DNA from: Streptomyces griseocarneus
GTDB lineage: Bacteria; Actinomycetota; Actinomycetes; Streptomycetales; Streptomycetaceae
Length of the DNA: 64,000 nucleotides
Assembly (NCBI GenBank): GCA_003674045.1
Contig: PENC01000008.1
Coordinates: 186,001-250,000, forward strand
Reading direction: 5' to 3'
The position numbers and the translations under genes were made by a program. This document shows, piece by piece, positions 26,867 through 36,875 of the stretch. The notes beneath the pieces were generated by a model. That model searched no databases. It was not told the origin of the DNA and was given only the letters and a program-made list of their open reading frames with translations. Position 1 is the first letter of the stretch, and each line of letters begins with the position of its first letter.

Positions 26867-27071
26867 GCCGCATGCCACCGACATTCCCGGCCCGCGGGTG
26901 TGAACCGGATCACTGTTCCGTTTGCCCGGATTGATCGGGGGCAGGCGCGGCACCGGAGCGGACCCCGTGCCGTACGCGTACGGCCGGGCACGCGGACCGA
27001 TACCGCACCGCTCCACGTTCCGGCACGTCGGGGGAGCCGGGGCGTCGTTGAGATCGACCCGAGAGGTGTAT

Positions 27072-28190
27072 GTGTCCAGGCTTCACGCCGAGCACTTGTT
27101 CAAGGTGTTCGGCAAACGACCCGAAGCGGCCGTCGAGCGGCTCAAGAGCGGCGCGAGCCGCGAGGAGCTGCGCGCCGACGGCACCACCGCGGCGGTCATC
27201 GACGCCTCCTTCGAGGTGGAGGCCGGCCAGATCTTCGTGGTGATGGGTCTCTCCGGATCCGGCAAGTCCACGTTGCTGCGCATGCTCAACGGCCTGCTGG
27301 AACCGACCGCCGGACGTGTGCTCTACGACGGTCAGGACCTCACCGCCCTGGCCCCGCGCGAGCTGCGGGAGGTGCGCTCCCGCCACATCAGCATGGTGTT
27401 CCAGCACTTCGCGCTCTTCCCGCACCGCAGCGTGCTGGAGAACGCCGCCTACGGCCTGGAGGTCCAGGGCGTGGCCCGCAAGGAGCGCGAGGAGCGGGCC
27501 GCCGAGGCCCTGGAGCTCGCGGGCCTGGGGGGCTGGGAGACCTCCTGGCCCGACGAGCTCTCCGGCGGCATGCAGCAGCGTGTGGGCCTCGCCCGCGCGC
27601 TGGCCACCGACGCCGACCTGCTGCTGATGGACGAGTCCTTCAGCGCTCTCGACCCGCTGATCCGCCGCGACATGCAGGACCAGCTGCTCGACCTCCAGAC
27701 CCGGCTGAAGAAGACCATCGTCTTCATCACCCACGACCTCAACGAGGCCATGCGCCTGGGCGACCGCATCGCCGTCATGCGCGACGGCCGCGTCGTGCAG
27801 AACGGCACCGCCGAGGACATCCTCGTGCGGCCCGCCAACGACTACGTCGCCTCCTTCATCCAGGACGTCGACCGCTCCCGCGTGCTCACCGCCGGTTCGA
27901 TCATGGACGCGCCGACCGCCCCCGGCAGCGCCGACGAGGTCCTCGCCGCCGCGCCCGCCACGGTGGAGGCCGACACGCCCGTGCACGAGCTCTTCACCCC
28001 CTTCTCGCACAGCGACCTGCCCGTCGCCGTCACCGACGAGCGCGGCGTGCTCACCGGCGTGGTCACCCGCGACCGGCTGCTCGCGGCCCTGGGCGACGAG
28101 CCGAAGGCCCAGGACGCGGTGAAGGCCCCGGCCGTCGCGCCTGTCGTGCCGGCCGCCGCGCAGGCGAAGGAGGTGCCCGCCGGTGCCTAG
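27072..28190 (+). CDS. ABC transporter ATP-binding protein, glycine betaine/proline type
   Basis: A 372-residue ATPase of the ProV/OpuAA group. Walker A GLSGSGKS at 59-66, Q-loop VFQHFALFPHR, signature LSGGMQQRVGLARAL, Walker B LLLMDESFSALDPL, H-loop ITHD. After the ATPase (about 285) comes a single degenerate CBS-like segment (HELFTPFSHSDLPVAVTDERGVLTGVV), which in OpuA senses ionic strength. The Ala/Val/Pro tail is low complexity. The GTG at 27072 is preceded by GAGAGG. It overlaps the downstream permease gene by 8 bases, so translation is coupled. Confidence 0.92.
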   Translation: MSRLHAEHLFKVFGKRPEAAVERLKSGASREELRADGTTAAVIDASFEVEAGQIFVVMGLSGSGKSTLLRMLNGLLEPTAGRVLYDGQDLTALAPRELREVRSRHISMVFQHFALFPHRSVLENAAYGLEVQGVARKEREERAAEALELAGLGGWETSWPDELSGGMQQRVGLARALATDADLLLMDESFSALDPLIRRDMQDQLLDLQTRLKKTIVFITHDLNEAMRLGDRIAVMRDGRVVQNGTAEDILVRPANDYVASFIQDVDRSRVLTAGSIMDAPTAPGSADEVLAAAPATVEADTPVHELFTPFSHSDLPVAVTDERGVLTGVVTRDRLLAALGDEPKAQDAVKAPAVAPVVPAAAQAKEVPAGA

Positions 28191-29985
28191 GTTCCACTTC
28201 GGCCACTGGGTCGAGTCCGCCGTCAGCTGGCTCCAGACCCACCTGAGCTGGCTCTTCGACATCATCAACACCGTGCTCAGCGGGGCGTACGACGGCGTCG
28301 GCGACGTGCTCCGCGGCCCCAGCCCGCTGCTCATGGCGGGCATCCTCGCCGTCATCGCGTGGTGGCTGCGCGGCCTGCTGCCCGCCGTCCTCGCCTTCGC
28401 GGGCCTCGCGCTGGTCGACTCCTTCGGCCTGTGGGACCGGGCCATGTCGACGCTGGCGCTCGTCCTCGTCGCGAGCCTGATCACCCTGCTGCTCGCCGTG
28501 CCGCTGGGCATCTGGGCGGCCCGCAGCCGTGCCGTCAGCGGAGCGCTGCGGCCCGTCCTGGACGTCATGCAGACGATGCCCGCCTTCGTCTACCTGCTGC
28601 CCGGTGTCATGTTCTTCTCGATCGGCCCCCTGCCGGGCCTGATCGCCACCATCGTCTTCTCGATGCCGCCCGGCGTGCGGATGACCGAGCTCGGCATCCG
28701 CCAGGTCGACGGCGAGCTCGTCGAGGCCGCGAAGGCCTTCGGCACGACGCCGCGCGACACCCTCACCCGGGTGCAGCTGCCGCTCGCCCTGCCCACGATC
28801 ATGGCGGGCGTCAACCAGGTCATCATGCTGGCCCTGTCCATGGTCGTCATCGCGGGCATGGCGGGTGCGGGCGGCCTCGGCGAGGCCGTGTACGCGGCCG
28901 TCACCCAGGTCGACATCGGCGGCGGTGTGGAGAGCGGCATCGCCGTGGTCGTCCTCGCCGTCTACCTGGACCGGATGACCGGCGCGCTCAACCAGCGGGT
29001 CTCCCCGCTCGGCCGCCGCGCCCTCGCCAAGTCCGCGGCGACGACGGCCCGCGCCGCCTTCCTGCGCTACCGGCCCGGCACGGCCGTCGCCACCGTCGGT
29101 GTCGTCGTCCTCGCCCTGGTCGCGGGCGGCATGAGCATCGCCGGGAACGGCGGCAAGGAGAGCGTCGCCGCCGGGAAGAACGTCGGCGGCGGCAAGCAGG
29201 TCAGGCTCGGCTACTTCCCCTGGGACGAGGCCGTGGCCAGCACCTACCTGTGGCAGAACATCCTGGAGGACCGCGGCTACAAGCCGGACGTCAAGCAGCT
29301 CGACCCCGGCCCGCTCTACACCGCGCTCGCCCAGGGCCAGATGGACGTCCAGCTCGACTCGTGGCTGCCCACGACGCACAAGCAGTACATGGACCGGTAC
29401 AAGGACCGGCTCACCGACCTCGGCTCCTGGTACGGGCCCACGTCGCTGGAGCTGACCGTGCCGTCGTACGTCAAGGGCATCGACTCGCTGGAGGACCTGA
29501 AGGGCAAGGGCGACCTGTTCGGCGGGAAGATCGTCGGCATCGAGTCCAGCGCCGGGATGATGGGCACCCTCAACGACAAGGTGCTCAAGGAGTACGGCCT
29601 GGACGGCGAGTACAAGGTCGTCTCCTCGTCGACCTCCGCGATGCTCGCCGAGCTCGACCGCGCGGTCAAGAAGAAGGAGCCCATCGTCACCACCCTGTGG
29701 TCCCCGCACTGGGCCTACGGGGCGCACGACCTCAAGAAGCTCAAGGACCCCAAGGGCGCCTGGGGCAAGGGCGAGCAGATCCACGCCGTCGGCAAGAAGG
29801 ACTTCGAGAAGGACTTCCCGCGCATCGCGGAGTGGCTGAAGAACTTCAAGATGTCGGAGAAGGACCTCTCCTCGCTCGAGGTCGAGCTCAAGAACGGCGG
29901 CAAGGGCAAGGAGAAGGAGTCGGCCCGCCGCTGGCTCGACGCCCACCCCGGCCTGGAGGACAAGCTGGCGCCGGTCTCGGCGTAA
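28183..29985 (+). CDS. Fused ABC permease and substrate-binding protein for glycine betaine/proline-type osmoprotectants
   Basis: A 600-residue fusion of ProW-like and ProX-like parts. Residues 1-295 are the permease, with several membrane spans and the EAA loop ELVEAAKAFGTTPRDTLTRVQLPLALPTIMAG (coupling to the ATPase). A further hydrophobic span at about 300-322 leads to an extracellular OpuAC-type binding domain (about 337-600: GYFPWDEAVAS, DVQLDSWLPT, GIESSAGMMG, TTLWSPHWAYG). The aromatic and Trp residues fit a quaternary-amine binding box. With the upstream ATPase it is a complete osmoprotectant importer. The GTG at 28183 overlaps the ATPase stop. A long terminator hairpin follows. Confidence 0.92.
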   Translation: MPRFHFGHWVESAVSWLQTHLSWLFDIINTVLSGAYDGVGDVLRGPSPLLMAGILAVIAWWLRGLLPAVLAFAGLALVDSFGLWDRAMSTLALVLVASLITLLLAVPLGIWAARSRAVSGALRPVLDVMQTMPAFVYLLPGVMFFSIGPLPGLIATIVFSMPPGVRMTELGIRQVDGELVEAAKAFGTTPRDTLTRVQLPLALPTIMAGVNQVIMLALSMVVIAGMAGAGGLGEAVYAAVTQVDIGGGVESGIAVVVLAVYLDRMTGALNQRVSPLGRRALAKSAATTARAAFLRYRPGTAVATVGVVVLALVAGGMSIAGNGGKESVAAGKNVGGGKQVRLGYFPWDEAVASTYLWQNILEDRGYKPDVKQLDPGPLYTALAQGQMDVQLDSWLPTTHKQYMDRYKDRLTDLGSWYGPTSLELTVPSYVKGIDSLEDLKGKGDLFGGKIVGIESSAGMMGTLNDKVLKEYGLDGEYKVVSSSTSAMLAELDRAVKKKEPIVTTLWSPHWAYGAHDLKKLKDPKGAWGKGEQIHAVGKKDFEKDFPRIAEWLKNFKMSEKDLSSLEVELKNGGKGKEKESARRWLDAHPGLEDKLAPVSA

Positions 29986-30001
29986 GCGTCGGCGTTTCGC
30001 A

Positions 30002-30055
30002 GCGTACGGCGGGGGCCGGTCGTCCTGCCCTGGACGACCGGCCCCCGCCGTACGC
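30002..30055. terminator. Bidirectional terminator between convergent genes
   Basis: A perfect 24-bp stem (arms 30002-30025 and 30032-30055, beginning GCGTACGGCGGGGGCCGG) with a 6-base loop TGCCCT. It lies between the ABC importer and the convergent small secreted protein gene and is symmetrical enough to serve both. Confidence 0.85.
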
Positions 30056-30059
30056 GCGC

Positions 30060-30248
30060 TCACAGCGCGATGAGACCGTTCTTGCCCGGAGGGGCGGGGG
30101 AGTGCCACTGGTCCGCGCTGGCCGCGTTGGTGTTGAGGTTCCCCAGCGTCACCAGCGTGAAGCCGCTCCCGTCGTAGGCGCTCGCGGGCATGGTGAGGAA
30201 GCCGAAGAACGCGGCGATCCCGAGGACGAGTGTGGCGATACGGCGCAT
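30060..30248 (-). CDS. Small secreted peptide of unknown function
   Basis: A 62-residue precursor: Sec signal peptide (MRRIATLVLGIAAFFGFLT, cleavage after PASA at about residue 24) and a mature part of about 38 residues, YDGSGFTLVTLGNLNTNAAS..., without cysteine. Not recognised; the Gly/Asn/Thr-rich mature part recalls small surface-active or wall-associated peptides of Streptomyces but shows no chaplin or rodlin signature I can confirm. The ATG at 30248 has an AAAGG site. Confidence 0.65.
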   Translation of the reverse strand: MRRIATLVLGIAAFFGFLTMPASAYDGSGFTLVTLGNLNTNAASADQWHSPAPPGKNGLIAL

Positions 30249-30492
30249 GAACCAGCCTTTCGGATAAGGGGTGTTGAGCGCCTCGATGCCTGCCCTGCGG
30301 GGATGGGTCCGATACGCGGGGTCACCCGAACGAGGGGTGGGCGGCGGCTGTGCGAGCGCCTGTGCGGCGCGGGGCGGTCCGGGGGCGCCCTCCGGCTGCC
30401 TCTTCGCACCCTGGTGCGCGGTTTGTCCGTCCCGGTGCCGGGTGAGTCTCCCCTTCCGGGAACGGCCCGGGCGGAATCCAGGGGGGAACCGT

Positions 30493-30750
30493 ATGACGAG
30501 ATCCGGGCGGGGGCTGCGGGGGCCCACGGGCTGCAAAGGGCGGCGGGAGGCCGTCGCGCTCGGGGTGTTCGGGGTCCTGCTGGTGAGCGGGGCGCTGGTG
30601 GCGGACGCCTCCGCGGCGACCGCGGCGCAGGAGGCGTCCCGGCACCCGGCGGCGGTCTCCGCGAGGCTCGCACCATCACCCGTCCGCCATGCCGGGCGGT
30701 GGCGGACGGGCACCGCGTACACGGTCACCGGAGCGGGTCGGAGGCCCTGA
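30493..30750 (+). CDS. Possible small exported or membrane protein
   Basis: An 85-residue frame with strong third-position G/C bias, a basic N terminus, one hydrophobic segment (about 20-42, AVALGVFGVLLVSGALVADA) ending in a possible Ala-x-Ala cleavage site, and a short basic tail. A GGGGGGA stretch 8 bases upstream could act as ribosome site. No family recognised and no operon partner; it ends 1 base before the convergent phosphotransferase gene. It could be a chance frame. Confidence 0.4.
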   Translation: MTRSGRGLRGPTGCKGRREAVALGVFGVLLVSGALVADASAATAAQEASRHPAAVSARLAPSPVRHAGRWRTGTAYTVTGAGRRP

Positions 30751-30751
30751 G

Positions 30752-31690
30752 TCACATGCGGCGCTCCAGCGTCAGCGGGGTGCGCGCCCGCCACTGCTCG
30801 ACCATGGGCGCGAGCATCGGGCCCAGCTCCGGCACCTTCGGGACGACGGACAGGGCCGACAGCACCTGGAGCATGCGCGCGCCCTCCATGACGCCGAGGA
30901 GGCCGCGGTCGACGCGGGCGCCGCCCGCCTGCTCGTACGCCTCGATCGCGCGCGGCCCGGTGCCCGCGAGGTCCCATTCGACGGGACCGAGGGTGACGTC
31001 CTCGAAGTCGCCGAAGCGGTGGCCGTCGGGGGTGCGCAGCAGGTTGTAGAAGGGTGCGTCGCCGTGCACGGGCTGGAGCCGCGCGTCCGGGAAGAAAGCG
31101 GGGAAGTCGGCGACGAGGTCCTCGACGGCCGCGTACTCGCGCTCGGCGCGGTCCAGGTCGGCGGTGGTGAGCTGCTGCGGATCACGGCGCAGCGCGGCGA
31201 GGCCCTCGCCGATGGCGGGGACCAAGGGGGACAGGACGGGCAGGTCACCGGGGTAGCCGGCGAGGGCGGCGTGCAACTCGGCCGTCCAACCGGTCTGTTC
31301 GGTGAAGCGCTCCTCCACGGCCGCGGGGTCGTCCAGGATGTCGCGCAGCGGATCGACCTCCGTGACGAACTCCCAGAAGGTCATGGACGTCTCCCCGGCC
31401 ACGACCGGCTCGCGCGGCACCAGCGGGCTGGGCCCGACGACCCGGGCGCCGGTGTCGGCGAGCCAGCCCGCGACGGCCAGCTCCCGCCGCTGCTTCTCCG
31501 CCAGCTCCGTGGGAGAGCCCACGGCGAGGGCGGGAACACGGACGACGACCGGGTGCGGCGCGAGGTGCACCAGAACACTGAAGACGTCATGCAGGACACG
31601 CGGTTCGCCGGCCCGCAGACCGAGCCGGCGGCCGGCCTCGGAGGCCAGGGCGACAGCATGCTCGGCGCGGGGACTGATCGGGCTCGTCAT
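30752..31690 (-). CDS. Aminoglycoside phosphotransferase-like (APH family) protein
   Basis: A 312-residue kinase-fold protein. The catalytic loop is QPVHGDAPFYNLL (HGD-x4-N) and the metal motif is FGDFEDV. A P-loop-like N lobe is seen around residues 35-90. Streptomyces genomes have many such paralogues that phosphorylate small molecules; resistance should not be assumed. The ATG at 31690 has no strong ribosome site. There are 65 bases to the upstream I36 gene, which is transcribed in the same direction. Confidence 0.8.
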   Translation of the reverse strand: MTSPISPRAEHAVALASEAGRRLGLRAGEPRVLHDVFSVLVHLAPHPVVVRVPALAVGSPTELAEKQRRELAVAGWLADTGARVVGPSPLVPREPVVAGETSMTFWEFVTEVDPLRDILDDPAAVEERFTEQTGWTAELHAALAGYPGDLPVLSPLVPAIGEGLAALRRDPQQLTTADLDRAEREYAAVEDLVADFPAFFPDARLQPVHGDAPFYNLLRTPDGHRFGDFEDVTLGPVEWDLAGTGPRAIEAYEQAGGARVDRGLLGVMEGARMLQVLSALSVVPKVPELGPMLAPMVEQWRARTPLTLERRM

Positions 31691-31755
31691 ACGAACGATC
31701 TTGAGCCGGGACGTGCGCGCTGTCCAACGGATATCCGCGGGGCCCGGGACGGAGC

Positions 31756-32163
31756 TCAGCCGCCCCCGCCGGGCGGCGTGCCGCAGCTCGGACCGCCCGG
31801 CCCGTCGAACTGCACCGAGCTGAAGAAGTCCCGGAAGTCGGGGAAGAAGTTGCCCTTGCCGGTCGGGCCGGAGGAGGTGACGGTCGTGCAGCCCGTGTAA
31901 TCGGCGTCGGACCAGAGATGGATGGTCGACGAGGTCCGGTTCCAGTCCGACTTGCCCCGGTCGTTCATGCCGAGCGGCGTGAGGTCCGGAGTGCTCCCCG
32001 TCAGCCGGATCATGTCGCCGGTGCCGTCGAGGCCCGAGAACATGCAGTAGGAGCCGTCCGGACAGCGGTCGTACCCGTCGGCCGCGTGGGCTGTGGAGAC
32101 CGGCACCACGGCGGCGGCCGCGGCGGCCACCGGCACGAGCAGGGCGGACAGCTTCTTCCTCAT
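31756..32163 (-). CDS. Secreted peptidase inhibitor family I36-like protein (beta/gamma-crystallin-like)
   Basis: A 135-residue exported protein: signal peptide (RKKLSALLVPVAAAAAAVVP, cleavage after AHA at about residue 28), then a domain starting DRCPDGSYCMFSGLDGTG, the Cys-x6-Cys-F pattern of the SMPI/I36 inhibitor and related crystallin-like folds. A second pair of cysteines (YTGCTTV, PSCGTPP) would make a second disulfide. The C terminus is a Pro/Gly tail. A GAGGG site precedes the ATG at 32163. Known I36 members inhibit metalloproteases; activity here is not shown. Confidence 0.8.
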   Translation of the reverse strand: MRKKLSALLVPVAAAAAAVVPVSTAHAADGYDRCPDGSYCMFSGLDGTGDMIRLTGSTPDLTPLGMNDRGKSDWNRTSSTIHLWSDADYTGCTTVTSSGPTGKGNFFPDFRDFFSSVQFDGPGGPSCGTPPGGGG

Positions 32164-32258
32164 CGGAACCCTCGGCATTCTGAGCACTCGTCGGCTCCTC
32201 GGCTGAGACGTCGTGGACGCAGGGAGACAGCAGAGGAGACAACGGTACAAGCGCGTGG

Positions 32259-32290
32259 CCCCCGCCGTCCTCCCTCAAGGACAGCGGGGG
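32259..32290 (-). terminator. Probable terminator of metE
   Basis: Stem CCCCCGC-c-GTCCT / AGGAC-a-GCGGGGG with one internal mismatch and a 6-base loop, 21 bases beyond the metE stop. Confidence 0.6.
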
Positions 32291-32310
32291 TGTCACAGGG
32301 CGGGGACTCC

Positions 32311-34659
32311 TCAGCCCGCCTGCGGCGGCAGTTCCGCGCGTACCCGGCGGGCGGCCGCGACCAGGTTCTCCAGGGCGCGGCCGGCCTCCTCCGGGCGGCG
32401 GGTCTTGAGGCCGCAGTCCGGATTGGTCCACAGGCGGTCCGCGGGTACCGCGCGCAGTGCGTGGCGCAGCAGGTCGGCCATCTCCTCGGCGGACGGGACG
32501 CGCGGCGAGTGGATGTCGTACACGCCGGGCCCCGCCTCGCGCGGATAGTCCGCGGCGGCGAGTTCGTCGGCGACGGCCATCCGGGAGCGGGCCGCCTCCA
32601 GGCTGATCACGTCCGCGTCGAGGGCCTCGATGGCGGGCAGGATCTCGCCGAACTCGGCGTAGCACATGTGCGTATGGATCTGGGTGTCCGCGCGCACCCC
32701 GCCCGTGGCCAGGCGGAACGCCTCGGTCGCCCACTCCAGGTAGGCCGCGCGGGCGTCCGCGCGCAGCGGCAGCAGCTCGCGCAGCGCGGGTTCGTCGACC
32801 TGGATCACGGCGGCGCCCGCCGCCTCCAGGTCCGCGACCTCGTCGCGCAGGGCGAGCGCCACTTGCCGGGCGGTCTCGGCGAGCGGCTGGTCGTCGCGGA
32901 CGAAGGACCAGGCGAGCATGGTGACCGGGCCGGTGAGCATGCCCTTGACCGGGCGGCGGGTCAGCGACTGGGCGAACGCCGTCCACTCGACGGTCATCGG
33001 GGCGCGCCGCGAGACGTCTCCGGCGAGGATCGGCGGGCGGACGTACCGGGTGCCGTACGACTGCACCCAGCCGTGCCGGGTGGCGAGGTAGCCGTCGAGC
33101 TGCTCGGCGAAGTACGCGACCATGTCGTCGCGTTCGGGCTCGCCGTGCACGAGCACGTCGAGGCCGGTCTTCTCCTGGAAGGCGATCACCTCGCGGATCT
33201 CCTCGGCGATCCGCTCCCGGTAGCCGTCGGCCGTGATGCGCCCGGCCCGCAGGTCGGCCCGCGCGCGGCGCAGTTCCGGGGTCTGGGGGAAGGAGCCGAT
33301 GGTGGTCGTCGGCAGCGGCGGCAGTGCGAGCCGGGACTGCTGGGCGGCGGCCCGTTGCGCGTACGGCTGCGGACGCCGGGTGTCCGCTCCGGTCACGGCG
33401 GCGCAGCGCTCCCGTACGGCCGTGTCACGGGTGAGCGCCGAGCCCGCGCGGGAGGCGAGGGCGGCGCGGTTGGCGGCGAGCTGCGGGGCGACGGCGTCGC
33501 GCCCCTCGCTCAATGCGCGGGCGAGGACGGCGACTTCCCCGGCCTTCTGGCGGGCGAACGCCAGCCAGCGCGCGATCTGCGGGTCGAGGTCGCGTTCGGC
33601 GGTGACGTCGAGCGGCACGTGCAGCAGGGAGCAGGACGGGGCGACGTCGAGCCGGCCGACGAGGCCGAGCAGGGTGGCGAGGGTGGACAGGGCCCGTTCC
33701 AGATCGGCGGCCCAGATGTTGCGGCCGTCGACGACGCCCGCGACGAGCCGCTTGCCGGGCAGCCCGCCGAGCGCGGCCAGCGCGTCGAGGTTGGCGGCGG
33801 CGGGCCCGGTGAAGTCCAGCGCGAGGCCCTCGACGGGTGACTTCGCCAGGACGGGCAGGGCGTCGCCGAGCCGGTCGAAGTACGAGGCGACCAGCAGCTT
33901 CGGCCGGTCGGTACGGGCGCCGAGCTCGCGGTAGGCGCGGGCGGCGGCGTTCAGCACGGACGCGGGCTGGTCCGCGACGAGCGCCGGTTCGTCGAGCTGC
34001 ACCCACTCCGCGCCCGCCGCCCGCAGGTCGGCGAGCAGCAGCGCGTACACCGGCAGCAGCCGGTCCAGGAGCGTCAGGGGGACGAAGTCCGCACCGGCCC
34101 CGGGCGCGGGCTTGGCCAGCAGCAGGAAACTGACCGGTCCCAGCAGGACGGGCCGGGCGTCGAGCCCCGCCTCGCGCGCCTCGCGGAACTCGGTGTCCTG
34201 CTTGCGGGAGTCGGCGGCGAAGACCGTGTCCGGGCCCAGTTCGGGCACGAGGTAGTGGTAGTTGGTGTCGAACCACTTCGTCATCTCCAGCGGCGGCACG
34301 TCGGCGGTGCCGCGGGCCATGGCGAAGTAGACGTCGAGGTCGGTGCCGGCGGCGGCCCGGTGCCGTTCGGGGATCGCGCCGACGGCCCAGGCCGTGTCGA
34401 GGACGTGGTCGTAGAGCGAGAAGTCGCCCGTGGGCACTTCGGTGATGCCGGCCTGGCGCATCTCCTCGCGGGCGGCGGCGCGGAGCGCGGCGGCGGTCTC
34501 CTCCAGGGCGGCGGCGTCCAGGCGGCCCGCCCAGTAACCCTCGACCGCCTTCTTGAGCTCGCGGTGCGGGCCCTGCCGCGGGTAGCCGTGCAGGGTGGGA
34601 CGTACGCGCGCGGGACGTGTCTGCGTCCGCGCGGACGTGTGCGACTGCGACTGCGTCAC
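32311..34659 (-). CDS. metE: Cobalamin-independent methionine synthase MetE
   Basis: Transfers a methyl group from 5-methyltetrahydropteroyl-tri-glutamate to homocysteine in the last step of methionine synthesis. 782 residues, the usual length, with two (beta/alpha)8 barrels. Zinc ligands in the C-terminal barrel are visible in HTHMCYAEFG (His and Cys), EPALREL/ISLEAARS (Glu) and NPDCGLKTR (Cys). Substrate motif RELKKAVEGYWAG near residue 35. The GTG at 34659 follows GGAGGAGAG. Upstream is a cobalamin riboswitch, so the enzyme is made only when B12 is scarce, implying a B12-dependent MetH elsewhere. Confidence 0.97.
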   Translation of the reverse strand: MTQSQSHTSARTQTRPARVRPTLHGYPRQGPHRELKKAVEGYWAGRLDAAALEETAAALRAAAREEMRQAGITEVPTGDFSLYDHVLDTAWAVGAIPERHRAAAGTDLDVYFAMARGTADVPPLEMTKWFDTNYHYLVPELGPDTVFAADSRKQDTEFREAREAGLDARPVLLGPVSFLLLAKPAPGAGADFVPLTLLDRLLPVYALLLADLRAAGAEWVQLDEPALVADQPASVLNAAARAYRELGARTDRPKLLVASYFDRLGDALPVLAKSPVEGLALDFTGPAAANLDALAALGGLPGKRLVAGVVDGRNIWAADLERALSTLATLLGLVGRLDVAPSCSLLHVPLDVTAERDLDPQIARWLAFARQKAGEVAVLARALSEGRDAVAPQLAANRAALASRAGSALTRDTAVRERCAAVTGADTRRPQPYAQRAAAQQSRLALPPLPTTTIGSFPQTPELRRARADLRAGRITADGYRERIAEEIREVIAFQEKTGLDVLVHGEPERDDMVAYFAEQLDGYLATRHGWVQSYGTRYVRPPILAGDVSRRAPMTVEWTAFAQSLTRRPVKGMLTGPVTMLAWSFVRDDQPLAETARQVALALRDEVADLEAAGAAVIQVDEPALRELLPLRADARAAYLEWATEAFRLATGGVRADTQIHTHMCYAEFGEILPAIEALDADVISLEAARSRMAVADELAAADYPREAGPGVYDIHSPRVPSAEEMADLLRHALRAVPADRLWTNPDCGLKTRRPEEAGRALENLVAAARRVRAELPPQAG

Positions 34660-34708
34660 GGAACTCTCCTCCGGAGTTCGTGCGGGACCGTACCCCGTGC
34701 GGGTATAC

Positions 34709-34940
34709 GGGCAGTGGCAGGTCTTCGGACTCGCGGGCGTCTCCCGTTCCCCGGACGAGGTGTTCCTCGCCGAAGAGCCGGGCACCTACTGGCGGTCGCT
34801 TCCCGGACGGATGCCGTCCAGTGCGTATGACCACGGTCGTTCCCACTCACCGCTGCGGGGCAGTCCCGGATTCGCACCGGATTCCCTCTTGCGACGCGCC
34901 CGTCCGGCAGACGGGGCGAACCAGCTGCACCGGCCAGCAT
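34709..34940 (-). promoter_or_regulatory. Cobalamin (B12) riboswitch controlling metE
   Basis: Read on the minus strand, the RNA has GCCGGTGCAGCTGG near its 5' end (34925-34938), the conserved core GAATCCGGTGCGAATCCGGG continuing into ACTGCCCCGCAGCGGTGA (34847-34886), and the B12 box AGTCCGAAGACCTGCCACTG near 34712-34731. Between the riboswitch and metE the RNA reads GAACTC-CGGAGGA-GAGTTC, a hairpin that holds the ribosome site, so control is probably at translation start. Confidence 0.95.
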
Positions 34941-35644
34941 AGCCACCGGAGTTGGCCGCCGGGCGTACTCTGTGATCATGGCCATTCGCACTGCCGTACG
35001 GCGCGTGGTGTCCCTCGTCCCCTCGCTCACCGAGGCCGTGGCCGTCACGGCCCCCGGGCTGCTGGTCGGCGCCACGGACTGGTGCGACCACCCGGCCGGG
35101 CTGGACGTCGTCCGGATCGGCGGCACCAAGAACCCGGACGTGGCCCGGATCGCGGCCCTCGCGCCCGACCTCGTCCTCGCCAACGAGGAGGAGAACCGCG
35201 TGCCGGACCTCGACGCGCTGCGCGCCGCGGGCCTGCGCGTGCTGGTGACCGAAGTACGCACGCTGGACCAGGCGTTCCGCGAGCTGGAACGGGTGCTGGT
35301 GACGGGCTGCGGCCTGGACCGGCCGGACTGGCTGACGGAGGCGGAGGAGGCGTGGCGGGAGGCGCGCCCCGTCGTTCCCGCCGTACGCGCGGTGGTGCCG
35401 GTGTGGCGGCGGCCGTGGATGGTCCTGGGCCGCGACACCTTCGCGGGCGACGTCCTCGCCCGCCTCGGGGTGACACACGCGTACGCGGGGCACGCGGAGC
35501 GTTATCCCCGCGTCCCCCTCGACGAGCTGACGTCCTGCGGCGCCGAATTGATCGTGCTGCCGGACGAGCCGTACCGCTTCGGCACGCACGACGGCCCGGA
35601 GGCGTTCCCCGGGCTGTCGTGTGCGCTCGTCAGCGGCCGTCACC

Positions 35645-36805
<1,161 letters not shown>

Positions 36806-36875
36806 GTACTCAGGGTCGCGTGTGACGTTCCGTGACAGTAGAGACCATCGGTCTATGAGGGCATAAGCTGGATTT

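Noticed and set aside
30752..31690. An antibiotic resistance (aminoglycoside) gene
   Set aside because: The kinase motifs are general for the APH family; Streptomyces carry many such genes without resistance function and no biosynthetic cluster is adjacent.
34709..34940. A tRNA-like or small RNA gene between metE and the BtuF-like gene
   Set aside because: The structured sequence is explained by the cobalamin riboswitch on the minus strand.
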